From the NCBI RefSeq assembly GCF_019649055.1, contig NW_026570313.1:520800-584799 (forward strand): a stretch of DNA of 64,000 nucleotides. The letters are read 5' to 3'. Under the pieces are notes generated by a model. That model had not been told where the DNA came from. It did not search any database and saw only the letters and a list, made by a program, of their open reading frames with translations. Position 1 is the first letter of the stretch; each line of letters opens with the position of its first letter. A program made the translations under genes and the position numbers. Positions 26,441-38,792 of this stretch are shown one piece after another. The DNA comes from Paramacrobiotus metropolitanus. Taxonomy: Eukaryota; Tardigrada; Eutardigrada; Parachela; Macrobiotidae.

Positions 26441-27760
26441 ATGAAAGTGCTAACTACGGAAGAAATGCTGGCATTCTTGCCGCAGTTGGAGAGCGATTTC
26501 CCTCGCAGCCTTCCGGTATTAACCATTATTCCGCAAATTATATGCACAGTGCAACGATATTGTTCGCACCAGGAACACTTTTTTCTCTATATGGTTTTGC
26601 ACTCAGCCACAGAGGGGTGTTTATTTTGTGAATTTAGGAAGCACAAGCAGTAGAATGCAAAAAGTATGCATTGTCAGGTTACGTCATGGCGAACTGTGTA
26701 CTTATATTGCTGTGCAGATGTATCACCTGATGCGCAACGTCCTCCGTCAGCGCTTCGCCTGGCCGGGCACCGAGTTCCTCGTCGACACCTACCCACATCC
26801 GTCCGTTTGCATCTGCCGACCACGGAAAAGCGACCCTGCCTACGTTCCCATAATGAACGGCTACCAGGTGTTCGTCTACTCCAAAGACGCCGAAGTCTTC
26901 CGGCGAATGTTGTTCGACGAGCCGGATACGCTGGACTGGACGCAGAATGTTGTCTTTGCTGGTACGCGCCAGAGAACGTCGCCATGAAACTGAATCATAA
27001 GTTGATGGTACACTAATCAGAGCGTTCTGATGTAGACTTACCGGAAGAGGAGCAGGCCGTCATTCTTGGTGTGGGTCAGGGTTTTCGCGGGGGTACGTTC
27101 CAGCATTTACCGTCTACTGAGGGCTTCCCGGCCGGACAGTGCTACTACCGTCTCGATTGGTCTACGCTCAATCTGAAGTAAGCCATCGTCTGTTAACGCC
27201 TTTCTATACTTGTTTGGTTTTCCCGCCAATTTACTACCTAACATTTAAATTTTTGATTGCGCGTTTACTGCAGTTGATAATTAATTTGTTGCGACGATGT
27301 TTGTAGATTTGAAATACCCGATGGTTTTCTTTTGGGAACTCTGCAACCAGAGCATGCCGACCAAGTCGCTCGTGAGCGCAATTACGGTCACATGACCAAC
27401 AACGCCATCTACTTTCGCTACATGCTCGAAAAAGAATTTCCCACCGCGGCGGTGTTCCCCGCCGGCTCGGACACGCCCATCGCGTACTGTCTATACAAGA
27501 GCGAAGGCGTTATTGCCGCCGCGTACACCCACCCGGACTACCGTCGGCGGGGTTTTTTCCAGTTGGTGCTGCGAGCGTTACTCCAGAAGCTTAAAGACAT
27601 GGGTGAAGTCAACGTGTGGCTGGATACGCGCAAGTTCAATCCAGCATCGCAGGCAGCCTTCAGGGCGGTCGGCGCCGAGGAGTACGAAGAATACACTGTG
27701 GACTGGATGCAGTACTGGCCGGCCGGCTGCAGCCCAGTTCCCAATAAAAACGTCGTTTGA
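26441..27760 (+). CDS. Glycine N-acyltransferase-like protein, copy 2
   Basis: Four exons are read: 26441-26515, 26718-26961, 27036-27177 and 27307-27760, total 915 nt and 304 aa. The first three exons have exactly the same lengths (75, 244 and 142 nt) and phases (0, 1, 2) as copy 1. Key segments are MKVLTTEEMLAFLPQLE, YHLMRNVLRQRFAWPGTEF, GFRGGTFQHLP, and the acyl-CoA loop HPDYRRRGFFQLVLRALL. The family conjugates an acyl group from acyl-CoA to an amino acid such as glycine. Compared with copy 1 the coding sequence is diverged but clearly paralogous, and the region in between holds unrelated genes, so the duplication is not a simple neighbour pair. An AATAAA overlaps the end of the reading frame near 27742. 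Confidence 0.87.
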
Positions 27761-29152
27761 CAAATGTCAACGTCAGATTTACTCTTCCGTGCCTCACAGG
27801 TCAAGAGGTTCGGACAGGTTGTGATGTCTTAGGATGACCTTTGTGTAATTTGCACTTAGCAGTTAGCAGAAGCCCGTTTAATACCGGACAGTACTTTTTT
27901 TACCAGTAAAGCTATCCTCATACCGGTACTGGCGTGTCTTAGGTGTCTTAGGCAATTTTGATCATGGCTGACCAAAAGGTAAAAATATTGCTTAATAAAT
28001 GGCTGAATGTTATAATCTTCCAGGCGTACTCAAGATTCAAGAACACTGAACTGTTGTGCCAAACTGTTATTAACTGTTGTGCCAAATTGTTATTAATTGT
28101 TTTGCCAAACTGTCACTGAGTAGCGAGCCTCTCTTTTGGCAAACCATTCAGCAGCAATGTTTCCCGTAAGAACAGCAGCGAAGTACGAACTACGGACATA
28201 ACTGCATTACGTTACGGAAGCGCTTTACGTACATAGTACTTGCACCTCTTTCGATTGCATTATCACAAAGTAGGCCTAAAAACTCTGTCTGCGGTGCATA
28301 GATTTATTAGTAAATCAGGCAAACAAAAGTCAAAACAACAATCATTGCGCACAAATCGCTAGGCGCTAGCACTGGCTTCGAAAACAGTTGCACCTGTTTG
28401 CGCAATATGCTGTCAGAAGCAATTGCAGTTTAGGCTACTGGTGATTTTTGGCGGTGAATTACTTTTTATAATCGTATATGTAACGCTCCAGTGGCTCCAC
28501 CATTACAGTTTCTTTAGCCTTTGTATATTTAAACATTCGCCCAAGCATATACCCTGTAGCCGCATCAAATCTAGGAACACATCAAATCTAGGAGCGACTG
28601 GTACCCTCGTGAGCGGCTGTGTGCGGTGACCGTGGGTCAGCGAGAAGCCGGCCGACCGGAGGTCGGCGACCGACCGCGATCCGTGCCCTGCGCAACCGAA
28701 GGCCCCTTTATTGAGCAACGCGAAATAACAACAAAGAACAGCAGGGTGTGGTGGGCGGTAAAGAACAAAAATCACTCGCAGGCACATGAACAGAAATGCA
28801 GTGACAGAGCAAACGCAAATATGCAGAACCAAAAGCAGAACCAAGTGCGGGCACAGGAACAGTGCCGAGTGCAAACGGCCGGCGCCGGCGCGTGTAAGGC
28901 GGCGGCCGCTTTGTTCTAAGCGGCCGTAGCGGCGCAGACTGAGGTAACTGGCTACAGAAGGCGAAAGGAAAGAGCGGGAGCACACAACCTCCAGGCTCCA
29001 GCTAACATTAAAACCCATTAACATCGTTAATTGTAACTTTGCCAATCACACTTGCGAGTAACGACAGTTGCGACAATGCTTTGAACGAGTGAATACGCTT
29101 CTTTTCTTCTTACACAAAACATTGTATTACGAGGACGTTGAGCCTCTCTTTC
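27761..29152. other. Intergenic, convergent; GC-rich patch and short repeats
   Basis: This spacer lies between GLYAT-like copy 2 (+) and F-box gene U1 (-). Three loose repeats of 'actgttgtgccaaa' occur at 28047-28120, and 'catcaaatctagga' is doubled near 28563-28592. A 180-codon minus frame (29045-28503) lies in a GC-rich patch; its composition is skewed and it matches nothing I know. Confidence 0.45.
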
Positions 29153-31462
29153 CTAAGTTTGCGCAAATTCAAAATGCGCGTCAATGGCGGCCACTGCCAG
29201 TTTCGTCAGGCTGGTCACATCCAGCAGTCTAAGGTCAACATCCGTCCAGTCCCGTGCACAGCCATCCGGATGGAAACCGCTGTACCTACACATCCATAAT
29301 ACCGTCTTAAATTACGTAACGGGCCTATTTAAACCAACCTACAGTTGAAGGAATTCGCGAAGGAGACGCCAGTGATCGGGATACTGCAGATTGTCCCGCC
29401 AGCGACGATGAATGGCCCGTACTCGATCGTAGACGGCTGGGCCAATGGGAGAACAGTTCCGCTCGGCCGCTGCGAGAAACGTCCGCAGCACACCGGCCAC
29501 TCCCTCAGCGGTGTGCAATATGACATAGGGAATCATAAGCAGGAGGGGGCGGTGAGTTTGTAACTCCCTGGTGGACGCCATATAACCGCCAAACTGTCGT
29601 ATGATGTCATCATCGTTATGAGGGAACACCGAGATCATATTCCCGACGCTGACCATATCCTCCACGGTGTAATTGCGCAGAACCAGCCGGTGACTGACGG
29701 ATGTCAGAAGGGTTAGGTTGGCGCAGCGCCATACGCCGTCAGCCATATTGGTGCCGTGTGGTGGGCCTACGCTCCGGTGGTCCGGTTTATTCGTAATACC
29801 ACCCCGAGCACGGCCATCGCGGATGAGGATGTAGCGCAGCTGGATCTTCTTGGCGGTCAGTAGCGCGACCACCAGTGTCGTCACTGTTTTCAAATTGGTG
29901 CGATCGACATTATCCAGCATCATCAGGCTTTCGGTGCGGTCGGTTATGGCGTGATGCAGACGCCAGGTGAATGTATAGGTAGCATCGCAAATCAGTTGGG
30001 ACCGTTCGTCCAGAATCACGATGGAACTGTCGATGGTAACATGCCGGCTGACGGCACGCTGGACGACTAAAAGCTGCCGCCACATTGCACAAACCCTAAT
30101 ACACATTGCAATCTGTATAAATGTGAGGACCTAATTTCTGTACGCAGCCGCAATAGCGAAGATTTTGAGACAATCAAAAACCAGAAAAATGTCCTGGATG
30201 TATTCGGTTTTTTGGCATGACCGAGCACTTAGAGACGGTCACGCCAAAAACTGTTAACCTTTCTGCTCGAGCTTGAGTGTAGAGATCCAGATTGATGAGG
30301 ACGTCGGTCATAATCGGATGCAACATGTTACCAATCCATCCGTCTTGGTCTACGAGTAAACTGCAGTTCAGCTTATGGGAAGTGTGCCGATACAACCATA
30401 CAGGATACCAAAATCCTGCACAATGACTAATACTGTTATTTTTGCGTAATGCCAAACGCGTTTTTTATATTATTTTTCTATGACATTCTTCGACCAGATC
30501 GGCCTGAACACCGTTTGCGCACGCAACATCCAAGTTTGCTAATTAACACGGATGAAAACTTTAAGTCGTCAACCGAAGTAGCCGGATACTGTTAATTTAG
30601 ACACTCTGCAACAAATACCGAACGTACCGTATATGAACCCTTGCTGAGAATCATCCATTATGCCGTCCAACGGTGATGGAGTGGGATAAAAGCTCGTACA
30701 TGCTTGTAGTAGAGTGTCGTCATCCCATTCCGAAATATCCTGAGGACGTCTGCCGGAGAGCTGGGCGCAGATGAAATGCAGAACATCGCCGGTAATACGG
30801 GCAAAGAATCGGTATGCCACCCAGACATTACAGTCCCGACAGAATCGACTAAGGTCAACGCGCGCTGTAGGCTGATTTACTCCTGCTTTAAAAACACATT
30901 TCCGGAGGGCCTCCACATCCAGCCTATTAATCAGTTGAGCATTTTCGAAGGGAACCATAAACTTGCGATAGTATATTCCGCGAGTCTGGTTCATCAGCGG
31001 CGGCTCATCAAGAGTCTGCTCCCTATTGACGGCAACCTGCCACAGATGCGCCACCGCATACTGGGGTGCGGTCGGGTGGTCCAGCCGAACGTAGCACTGG
31101 CCCAGTACCGCCGTCCGTGTTAGCAGATGGGCCGGACGGAAAATGTACGGTCCATCCGCGGTTCTGCGCAGCGCCACCTGCACGCTACACCTGCCCGTGG
31201 CGGCCACTTCCTCATCTATTGGCTTCCACGTCGCGTAGCCATCATTAAGGAAGCGTTGCGCGCGTACATGCCGCGAATGGATCCAGCTGGCGGCGGCCGT
31301 GCGGCAATCGAAATCAATGAGCATGAGGTCGCCATCAATGTCCTGCACGTAACCTAGCCATCGTTCACCGTTGTCACGCTCCACTAGAACTATGTTCCCG
31401 TAGTTGATTTCGCGGGGTCCCTTTACTGGGAGCTGGAAGAAGTATGCCGGAATATCGTCCAT
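29153..31462 (-). CDS. Array gene U1: F-box-like protein with conserved N-terminal module, intact
   Basis: Four exons are read: 31462-30628, 30349-30259 (91 nt), 30095-29343 and 29285-29153; total 1812 nt, 603 aa, phases 1, 2 and 2. Exon 1 encodes the family's N-terminal module (VLVERDNGERWLGYVQDIDG, then HVRAQRFLND) and a second conserved part (YYRKFMVPFENAQLI, then DVLHFICAQL). The exon 2/3 junction forms an F-box-like segment, VLINLDLYTQARAER followed by VCAMWRQL, close to the F-box ending L-x-x-V-C-x-x-W. The rest (LTAKKIQLRYILIRDG, VYDRVRAIHRRWRDNLQYPD, DLRLLDVTSLTKLAV) may be a leucine-rich, LRR-like substrate region. By analogy it would link a substrate to Skp1-Cul1; this is inference. 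The exon 2 start at 30349 uses the TAG acceptor; the upstream CAG would bring a stop. Confidence 0.72.
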
Positions 31463-31896
31463 GTGGGTGTCGGTATAAAGACAACGAGATTGTCGACTGT
31501 ATGGACAGATTTCATTAAATAGTCAATAATATTAACAGTAATAAACGATACTGTATCACTGTAATATCTAATAAACAATAATATTCTCGCGTCGGTTGTG
31601 TTTTAATAGAAAAGCACTGGCTGTTCGTTGTAAGTCAAATACAGGACAAGGCAGACAGATTTATTAGTTGCATAAATTTTGACTGAGAGCACAGTTTTGT
31701 GGAACCGATCAAATTTTCACTCTAGTTATTGTCTGTAAATTGTTATCACCAATCAGTGTCGAGTTGTACTCGCCAATGATTGTTAATCGCCATCCAGTTT
31801 CTATTACAGCATTGTAGTACGGTAGTCGTACGAATAAATTATTGGTAAATATAAGAATACGCCTGCGCGGGTTTACACTAATAAAAGTTCCGAATT
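31463..31896. other. Spacer upstream of U1
   Basis: AT-rich sequence between U1 and the retroelement relic. It presumably holds the U1 promoter; no motif is called. Confidence 0.4.
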
Positions 31897-32620
31897 TTAA
31901 ACATTGAAAAAACATCCAAAATCATTAGCGTCTTTCGTGAATTTAGTACGTGCGTTAAATGTACCCAAAACAGCCGCTGCATTCCCTCTGACTACAGCTA
32001 AACTTAAACGTTGTCTCAAAAAGGCTGTAGATCGAGGCTCTCCGGTAATGACACGAATCTTGCTGCCGACGAAACGGATTAGCTCCGAGAAAGCCAATCC
32101 AAATGTCCCAAGTGTCTCGACGGCCAGAGCGTAGAAAAGATACCCCAAATCCTATACGAAGGCGTATTTCCGGCGCTTGTAGTCTTCTGCCATCTGCGCT
32201 ACACTTCCGGCTTTCAAAGAACTAGCGTGCACGTGAGAGACGGCTACAGTGTCCCAGCAAGTTGCATCCCACACAACCGCATTCCCATCGCGTACAGGAA
32301 TCAAAGTCATACCATCGGGACGTTTGTTTTCTTTACCTGACAGGCCCGACGGTTCGGACTGACAAGGGTAACCCGCAGTCTCCAAGGAGCGTTTAACTTC
32401 GTTGTTCAATTCGGTATGACGTGACCATCTCCCCTTGCTGCTTGAACAGGAGAGACCGTGATGGCCATTTACTTCCACGAGGCTTCCGCAATTCGCGCAG
32501 TGATGCTCTTCTACCACGGGAAGTCCGAATCGAAGGGCGACACCCACTCTGACTTCCTCGTCTCGTAGGAGTGTATGCAGACTTGGTGCTGGAAGGGTAG
32601 TTATCTGTCTGCCTGATTCT
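31897..32620 (-). mobile_element. Non-LTR retroelement C-terminal fragment (zinc knuckle plus restriction-like endonuclease), degenerate
   Basis: The minus frame from about 32620 to 31897 is open except for one TAG at 32154-32152. It contains HCANCGSLVEVNGHHGLSC (a CCHC-like knuckle), SRHTELNNEV, ENKRPDGMTLIPV and VVWDATCWDT, then beyond the stop LAVETLGTFG and FLRQRLSLAVVRGNAAAVLG. This order is familiar from reverse-transcriptase-linked C-termini in many invertebrate genomes, where RPDG...WDxT looks like the PD-(D/E)xK core of a restriction-like endonuclease. No reverse transcriptase is visible next to it, so it is a truncated dead copy. Confidence 0.7.
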
Positions 32621-34242
32621 ACCTACGGAATACTGGCGCCATGTTCACGTATTGGTAATCAGTGAGCAATTTGATGGTATCAGAAATTAGTTAGCTAAAG
32701 AAAACTCAGCACAACAAGGTCAGGAGGTCGTCGATCGTGCGTAATGCTAAGTGAATGCGGGTGATCTTGGGCGGGACTACGGACAGCCCTGTTATGTCAT
32801 GCCAAAAGTGTCAGTGTGTCAAGGTTTCGGTGCCATGCCTCTCTATTCCTGCCTCGCTTATCATCTTGTTAGAAATGGGGCATACGATAGCGGGTAATCA
32901 GTGCTTCGCCTTACACTGAGCAAATGCTAAGGTAAAAAAGGTCATAGATTATTGTCAGATTTTTTTACTGGTGTAAAGTGCACTCTGCCATCATCAAACC
33001 ACAAAATTAGCTATTAATCAGCACAAGGAAAACTGCGAAACGGTGCTACCTCTGCAACTCCACGACCTTTAGGCTCTTGGGTTAGGTGATTCGTCTTACG
33101 AGCAAGCAAACCTTGAAGACTCACAAGCCTGGTCATTAACAATTACACAGCAAACTTTTGAGTAAGATTTTTAGAATGCGAATAAGATTTTTAGGACGAT
33201 CAAGCAATATCAGTTTTTATTCAAACGCAAGTAATGATTTATGATTTGGTGAGTGCATGTTTTGACCAGCTTGCCACGACAGTAGCATGACTGCAGACTG
33301 GCCACAAATGCGGACCCTGTTACTCACCATAAGTTTTGGTGTTTTTGTTCCTGTGTATGGAAAGAATAAACTGAGCCCGAAATCCGGTATTTCTCGATCC
33401 CAGGAATCAATCACAGTCTTGTGTGCACTAGTGGCTTACTGTCAAGCTGAACCTCTCACCTAAAAGCTGAATCTGTCTCGAATCGCAGAAGATGATATTG
33501 ACACATGTTTATTCCGCAGTAGCCTTCAAAGCGATATAAAGTCAGCATCAGCGAGTTGGAACTGGCACGGCAACAAACAATCGGTAGAGCGGAAGTGCTT
33601 AAAGTTCAGTATGCTGCACACAACTGAAGGGGCTTATTACCTCTGGCATCAAAAGGTTTCTGACGCGGCATCCAGTGCACAGAGTAACGGTTACATTGGC
33701 TTCCGCGCCAGAGCAGGTCACTGTACAGAGTAGGTTAATGACCAACTCTGTATGCACGGCATATTGGGAAGAAAACTAACCGAACACGCAGCAGGCTTAC
33801 ATCTGGTGTGCCTGTATGTAAAGCATGCTTTTCGCGTCTATTTCGAAGGTCGCATTGTCACTGCGTTTGCTGGGTCTATATCTATATCTACCTACAGTAC
33901 AGGCCGGCCGGAGAGCTGGCCATTGCTAAGACAATAGCAACCTTTCCTTACCGAAGATCAGCCGTGTTTGACGAGCTTTAGAATCTTAAAATTTTAAATC
34001 TTAAATTAAATTTTTAGTGCATTTGTGGCAGTACTGTACAATTACCATACTCTATCAAAGGTTTATTCTAAAGTAGAAGCAGCTCTAACTCAAGCGTGTT
34101 TGGATTTATTTAATTTGAATCGGTTTTTGGTAACAGCTAAACCAGTCACAAATACTCACAAATAGTATTGTAGTAAAAGAGAAAACATAATAATGCCGAT
34201 GATTCGAGCAGCAGGACAGCGAAACCTTTTACCGCGATGTGA
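32621..34242. other. Intergenic, nothing recognised
   Basis: This is 1.6 kb between the retroelement fragment and U2. Short frames only; no similarity to the array genes or known families was seen. Confidence 0.4.
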
Positions 34243-36965
34243 TTATAGTGGAATGTCAAAGCGCGCACCAACGGCTGCTACTGCCAGCTTATTCAGCGTA
34301 GATATATCCAGCAGTCGAAGGTCCACATCGGTCCAGTCGTGTACACTGCCATCTGGACAAAAACTACTATACCTGCAAAACCATTACACTGTCAAAAGAC
34401 TGGTAATTATAATATTAGCATAGTATACTTCATAATATTATAAAAATTATACGGAAACCGGCGCAGTCTGTTTTGATCAACGTACAGCTGCAGAAGGCGC
34501 CGAATGGGATGCCACTGATCGGGATACTGCAGAATGTCCAACCAGCGGCGATGAACGGAGCGTACGTGATCGTAGACGGTCGGGTCCGGCAAAGGACAGC
34601 TCCTCTCCGCCGCTAACACAAACTGTCGGAGTATACTGGCAGGTCCGTCAGCGGAATGCAGCAGTAAATGCGGAATTATAATGGGGATTTGCCGGTTGGT
34701 AACGGATGCCCGCAAACCGGCTTCCTTCCCGCTGGGAAATTCATCATAAGGAAACAAAGCTCGTATACTATGAATGTCGGCTATGTCCTCGATGGTAAAA
34801 TTGCACAGCACCAGCCGATGAGAAACGGCAATAAATCTGGCCAAATTTACGCAGCCAAATCGGTCGCCGGCATCAACAGATCAGCCGTAACTGTTCGATG
34901 CGTATCCAATACCACCGCCTGTGCGGCCATCACGAATGACGATGTAGCGTAGCCGCAGCTGCTTGGCGGCCAACAGCGCCACTACTACGTTCACCATGGT
35001 GATCAGATTGGTGGCGCTGATGGCATCGAGCAGCGTCAGGCAGACGGTGTGGCCAGTTACCGCCTGATTCAGGCCCCAGGTAATGCTGTACACCTCATCG
35101 TAACTCGACAAGGACCCTTCGTTTCGAATCACCAAGGAGCTATCGATGGTAACGTGTTGGTGGACACGATTGTCGGACAGCAGCTGTCGCCACAGTGTGC
35201 AAACCCTGCAAACCATGGTTAGTCTGCCATTCTCCATACGTAATGAATAGTGAATACTAAAATAAATGGTGCGCACGGAAAGAATTATTCTTCCCTACAC
35301 GCTATACCGTAATTATCGAATTAGAAGCCTAGGGTCACAAATATTTCAAATGACCCACGGGGTGGGCTTCAATTACGGGCATGGGCTTGTATTTAGGGGG
35401 GGGGGGGCCTAGATTTTCAACCCAGCTTTTTGGCATTTTTTAACATGGGCTTTATGGTATTTAATTAAGCCCATGGGCCTCTATTTCGGGGGGGGGGTTA
35501 TAACTTTCAAACGACCTTAAGGGTTGGCTCTAATTACGGGGGGGCTTGTATTTTGGGGGTGCTTCAAATTCGATAATTACGGTATATTACAACAACTGTT
35601 ATTTACAGCAGTACAACAACTGAACTTTTGTTGTTATAGTAATTTGTTTTTGACTCACAATGTGCCCCTGTTTTATGCAATAAAAGTATAACTACTTCTA
35701 CTGTTGATTTAGGAAAAAATATTTTTTTTTCACTGGCACTGCTGGCGCGCGCCCCAGCTCTTATAACCTGCTTTCTGACTCGATGAAACAGTGACCTTAG
35801 TATATACAGTATGGTTTCTTAGTATAACTTACGACGGCACTAGCCGTTACCTTTTCACTTTAGCTTGGGTATGCAAATCCACACCGATGAGAATGTCGCT
35901 CAATAACGGATATACCCGATCGTTAGTCCATCCGTCATTGTCTACAAAGGCAGCATTACGGTAATTGCCTCTGAATTTAAAAAAAATATTAATTCTGCAT
36001 GGGTATAATCCCGTGTAGTGAGTCAACTGATAACCACGTAGTATCGATTTCCACGAAACTGGTGGTGGGTGCCGTATTGAAGATGCCATTCGAATTTGCG
36101 GCAAATGTTCAACATACCGAAACTGCGCACGTCCTGAGGCACCTCCATTATATTGCTGCCGAGTGGCGCCGGAACGGGATTTAATAGTGTACACTCGCGT
36201 ATGAGGGTATCTTCATCCCATGCCGCACACAGTGTAGGATGAGGGTCAGGGAACTGGGCACAGACAAAATGTAGAGCATCGCCAGCGATCCGAACGAAAG
36301 CGCGGCAAGCAACCAGCTCGTTGCCTATGTAATAACCGCCCCCACCGTCAACCACGTCTGAAACACGGACCGGAGTGCGTGCGGCGTTGCACAAGCATTT
36401 ACGTATGATCTTCGCATCCAGGCTCCTAATCAGTTGAACGTTGCTGAAGGGAACACTGAACTTGCGGTAGTACAATCCTAGTTCTGTTCAGCAGAGGCGG
36501 TTCATCGAGCGCCTCTTCCATGTTGACGGCAATCTGCCACAGATGCACCACGACGACCTGGGGCGTTGTCGCGTGGTCCAGCCGGACACAAAATAGGCCC
36601 AGTGTCGCCGTCCTTGTCAGCAAACGAGCCGAGTGGAAAACATGCGGCCCGTCCTTGGTACGGCGCAGCGCCACCTGCAGAAGATAGTTGCCGGTGGCGA
36701 CCATCTGCTGGTCCATATGCATCGAGTACCATGGCTTGTCGTAGAACTCACTCAAAAAGCGCTGTGCGCGGACGTCACACGAGTTAATCCAGCCGGGGGA
36801 AACCATAGCACAGTCGAAATCAATCAGCATGCGGTCACCATCAATGTCCTGCACATATCCCAGCCATCGTTCACCGTTGTCCCGCTTAACTAACACCGTG
36901 TTCCCATAGCTGATTTCTCGCGGGCTCTGCTTGGGGCGCCGGAAAAAGTATGGAATAATGTCCAT
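34243..36965 (-). pseudogene. Array gene U2: F-box-like family, two coding lesions
   Basis: Exon positions match the family: 36965-36118, 35941-35851 (91 nt), 35205-34486 and 34372-34243. The start MDIIPYFFRRPKQSPREI and the module GERWLGYVQDIDGDRM are clear, as is the F-box-like junction ILIGVDLHTQAKVKR plus VCTLWRQLL. Two lesions are seen. In exon 1, near 36472-36480, two bases are missing compared with paralogues, so the frame shifts between LLNRTR and YYRKFSVPF. In exon 3 an in-frame TGA at 34883-34881 interrupts the region before RFIAVSHRLVLCNF. Splice sites are still consensus, so it is a young pseudogene, or one lesion could be a sequence error. A MITE lies upstream of its exon 3, at 35304-35585 in intron 2. 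Confidence 0.75.
35304..35585. mobile_element. MITE-like element with TACCGTAATTATCGAA termini, copy 1
   Basis: The left end 'ataccgtaattatcgaa' (35304-35320) is the reverse complement of the right end 'ttcgataattacggtat' (35569-35585). The inside is G-rich with repeated 'gggctt..attacggg' stretches and runs of up to 12 g's. Flanking TA on both sides is compatible with a mariner-type TA target duplication. It sits in intron 2 of U2. A shorter relative lies at 40707-40792. Confidence 0.75.
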
Positions 36966-37883
36966 GACAGTGTTGGTTAGAAGAAAAGAGCGAAAATCGA
37001 GACTACTCTTAAATATATTTCTTTAGCAATAATCAATCATCCACTGTGAAGCAGTTTAGGTATCTTTGCTGAAACGTAATTGCTGACTGTAGCGTTTGAA
37101 GAGAGTTGACGAAGCAAACCTTTTATGTATATGCATTAACGCTCTATTTGCACAAATTTTGCCCAAGGAATTTCAGGTCAACGGGTCAGAGGGTCGTCCT
37201 GCATTATGCGGGTTGAATACGGATGCCGGATCTCAAGCAGGATGGAACATGCGCAGAGCAACTTGAAATGCTATTAGGTCATACCAAAATTTTTGCCAAA
37301 GGTTCTGTCTGCCAAGAGGCTTATGTCATTCTTCCCTGTCTTGATCGTCGTTTCAGTTTATGACTAAAAGAGTGCCTGCAAAACCGCTTTTTTTAGATAG
37401 ATTAATTTTTAAAAAATTAAATCAGTTCAGAGAAAGCTGCTTGGCTGAAATACTATAATGTGACTGTATTCGGCTTGCCGGCTCTAACCGTGCAGCGCCT
37501 ACTGGTGAATAACAGTATGAAAGTTTTTCGCTCGGAGTGGTCGGTACTTTAAGGAATTACATTAAGGAAGGCATACAATCAATAACTCTATTACTACCGC
37601 GTTCTCAGCAATGGGAAACATAAATGCGATTCCCTTTATAATAAATTTGTGATCAGGGTCGTCAAACGACATGTTGTGCCAACCATCTAAATATTTGGTT
37701 ACACTGGATCTGCTGAGTAAATCAGGATCTGGAACAATCAAAAGGTCGAAAAAATTATGTACAACACCAAAATCAGAAAGAGAATAATATGAAAACATCA
37801 GGACAAGAATACGAATGCCATAGACGCCTCTGATCACTTGAACGCTTCATCAAAATTATAGATACATTGGACGTTAATGTCAC
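36966..37883. other. Spacer between U2 and U3
   Basis: Exons 3 and 4 expected for U3 are absent here. A 91-codon minus frame (37837-37562) is unlike any array exon and is not called. Confidence 0.45.
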
Positions 37884-38792
37884 CTTTTCATGTAGGCTTG
37901 ATTGTGCAGATCCAAGCTGCAAAAAATCTCAACCAGAACCCGATGCGGAACGTCGCCAATTTCCCCGTCCATGTCTGGGGAAATGTAGCAGCGACGGATC
38001 GGGATAGCAGCTCGTACACGCTTGTACAAAAATGTCGTCATTCCATTCCGCACGCTCATTCGGATGGCTAGCAAAGAGCTGGGCGCAGACAAAATGTAGA
38101 GCATCGCCGGCAATCGTGATGAAGAGTCGCTCGGAAACAAAGTTGTTACAAATCGCCCGGCCGTGTCTCCATCCCGGTAACACCGTGGGCGGATCTAATC
38201 CGGCCTGGCCAACGCATCTCCGGATGGCCCCCATGTCCAGTTTCCTAACCAGGTGAGCATTCGGGAAGGGAACCGTGAACTTGCGGTAGTATAGTCCCCG
38301 AGTGTGGTTATGCAGTGGCGGTTCAGTCACCGTCTGATCCGTATTGGCGGCAATCTGCCACAAGTGCACCACCATAAACTGGGGCGCGGCCCCGTGGTGT
38401 AGCCTGACGTAAAACTGGCCCTGTATCCCCTGTACCAAATCGATCCGTGTCAGCAGACGGGCTGGGCGGAAGACGTGTGGTCCGTTAAGGGTGCTGCGCA
38501 GCGCCACCTGCACGAGACAGCTGCCGGTGGCGGCTACTTTTTCGTCTATCGACTTCCACATCGCGTAGTCATCATTGAGGAAGCGTTGCGCACGGACATG
38601 CCGAGACTGGATCCAGCTGGCGAGCTCCGTATTGGAGTCGAAATCAATGAACATGAGGTCGCCATCAATGTCCTGCACGTATCCCAGCCACCATTCGTCG
38701 TTGTCGCGTTCAACCAGCACCGTGTTCCCGTTGTTGAATACATAAGGGCTGGATGCAAGGCGACGGAAAATATACGATGGAATAGTATCCAT
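37884..38792 (-). pseudogene. Array gene U3: exon 1 fused to exon 2, exons 3-4 missing
   Basis: The start MDTIPSYIFRRLASSPYVF at 38792 and the module DNDEWWLGYVQDIDGDLMF are intact, and the frame stays open through ALHFVCAQLFASHP. After YPDPSLLHFP the sequence runs straight into exon 2 (acceptor 'cccag' then the codons for DMDGEIGDVPHRVLVEIF), because the end of exon 1 and all of intron 1 are deleted. Read straight on, the frame is wrong for exon 2 and ends at 37929. Exon 2 itself ends with a normal donor at 37884, but no exon 3 with VCTVW follows before U2. The remaining open frame could yield a protein of about 288 aa with the N-terminal module and no F-box. Confidence 0.72.

Noticed and set aside
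28503-29045. 180-codon minus-strand frame
   Set aside because: It lies in a GC-rich patch, has skewed composition with a chance hydrophobic run, no family resemblance and no exon partner.
34881-34883. TGA in U2 as a selenocysteine codon
   Set aside because: No sister gene has Cys at this spot, the same gene also has a frameshift, and no SECIS-like structure was identified.
37562-37837. 91-codon minus frame, vaguely like the one at 5784-5984 (VP...GW pattern)
   Set aside because: The likeness is a few residues only and gaps are needed; not enough to claim a family.
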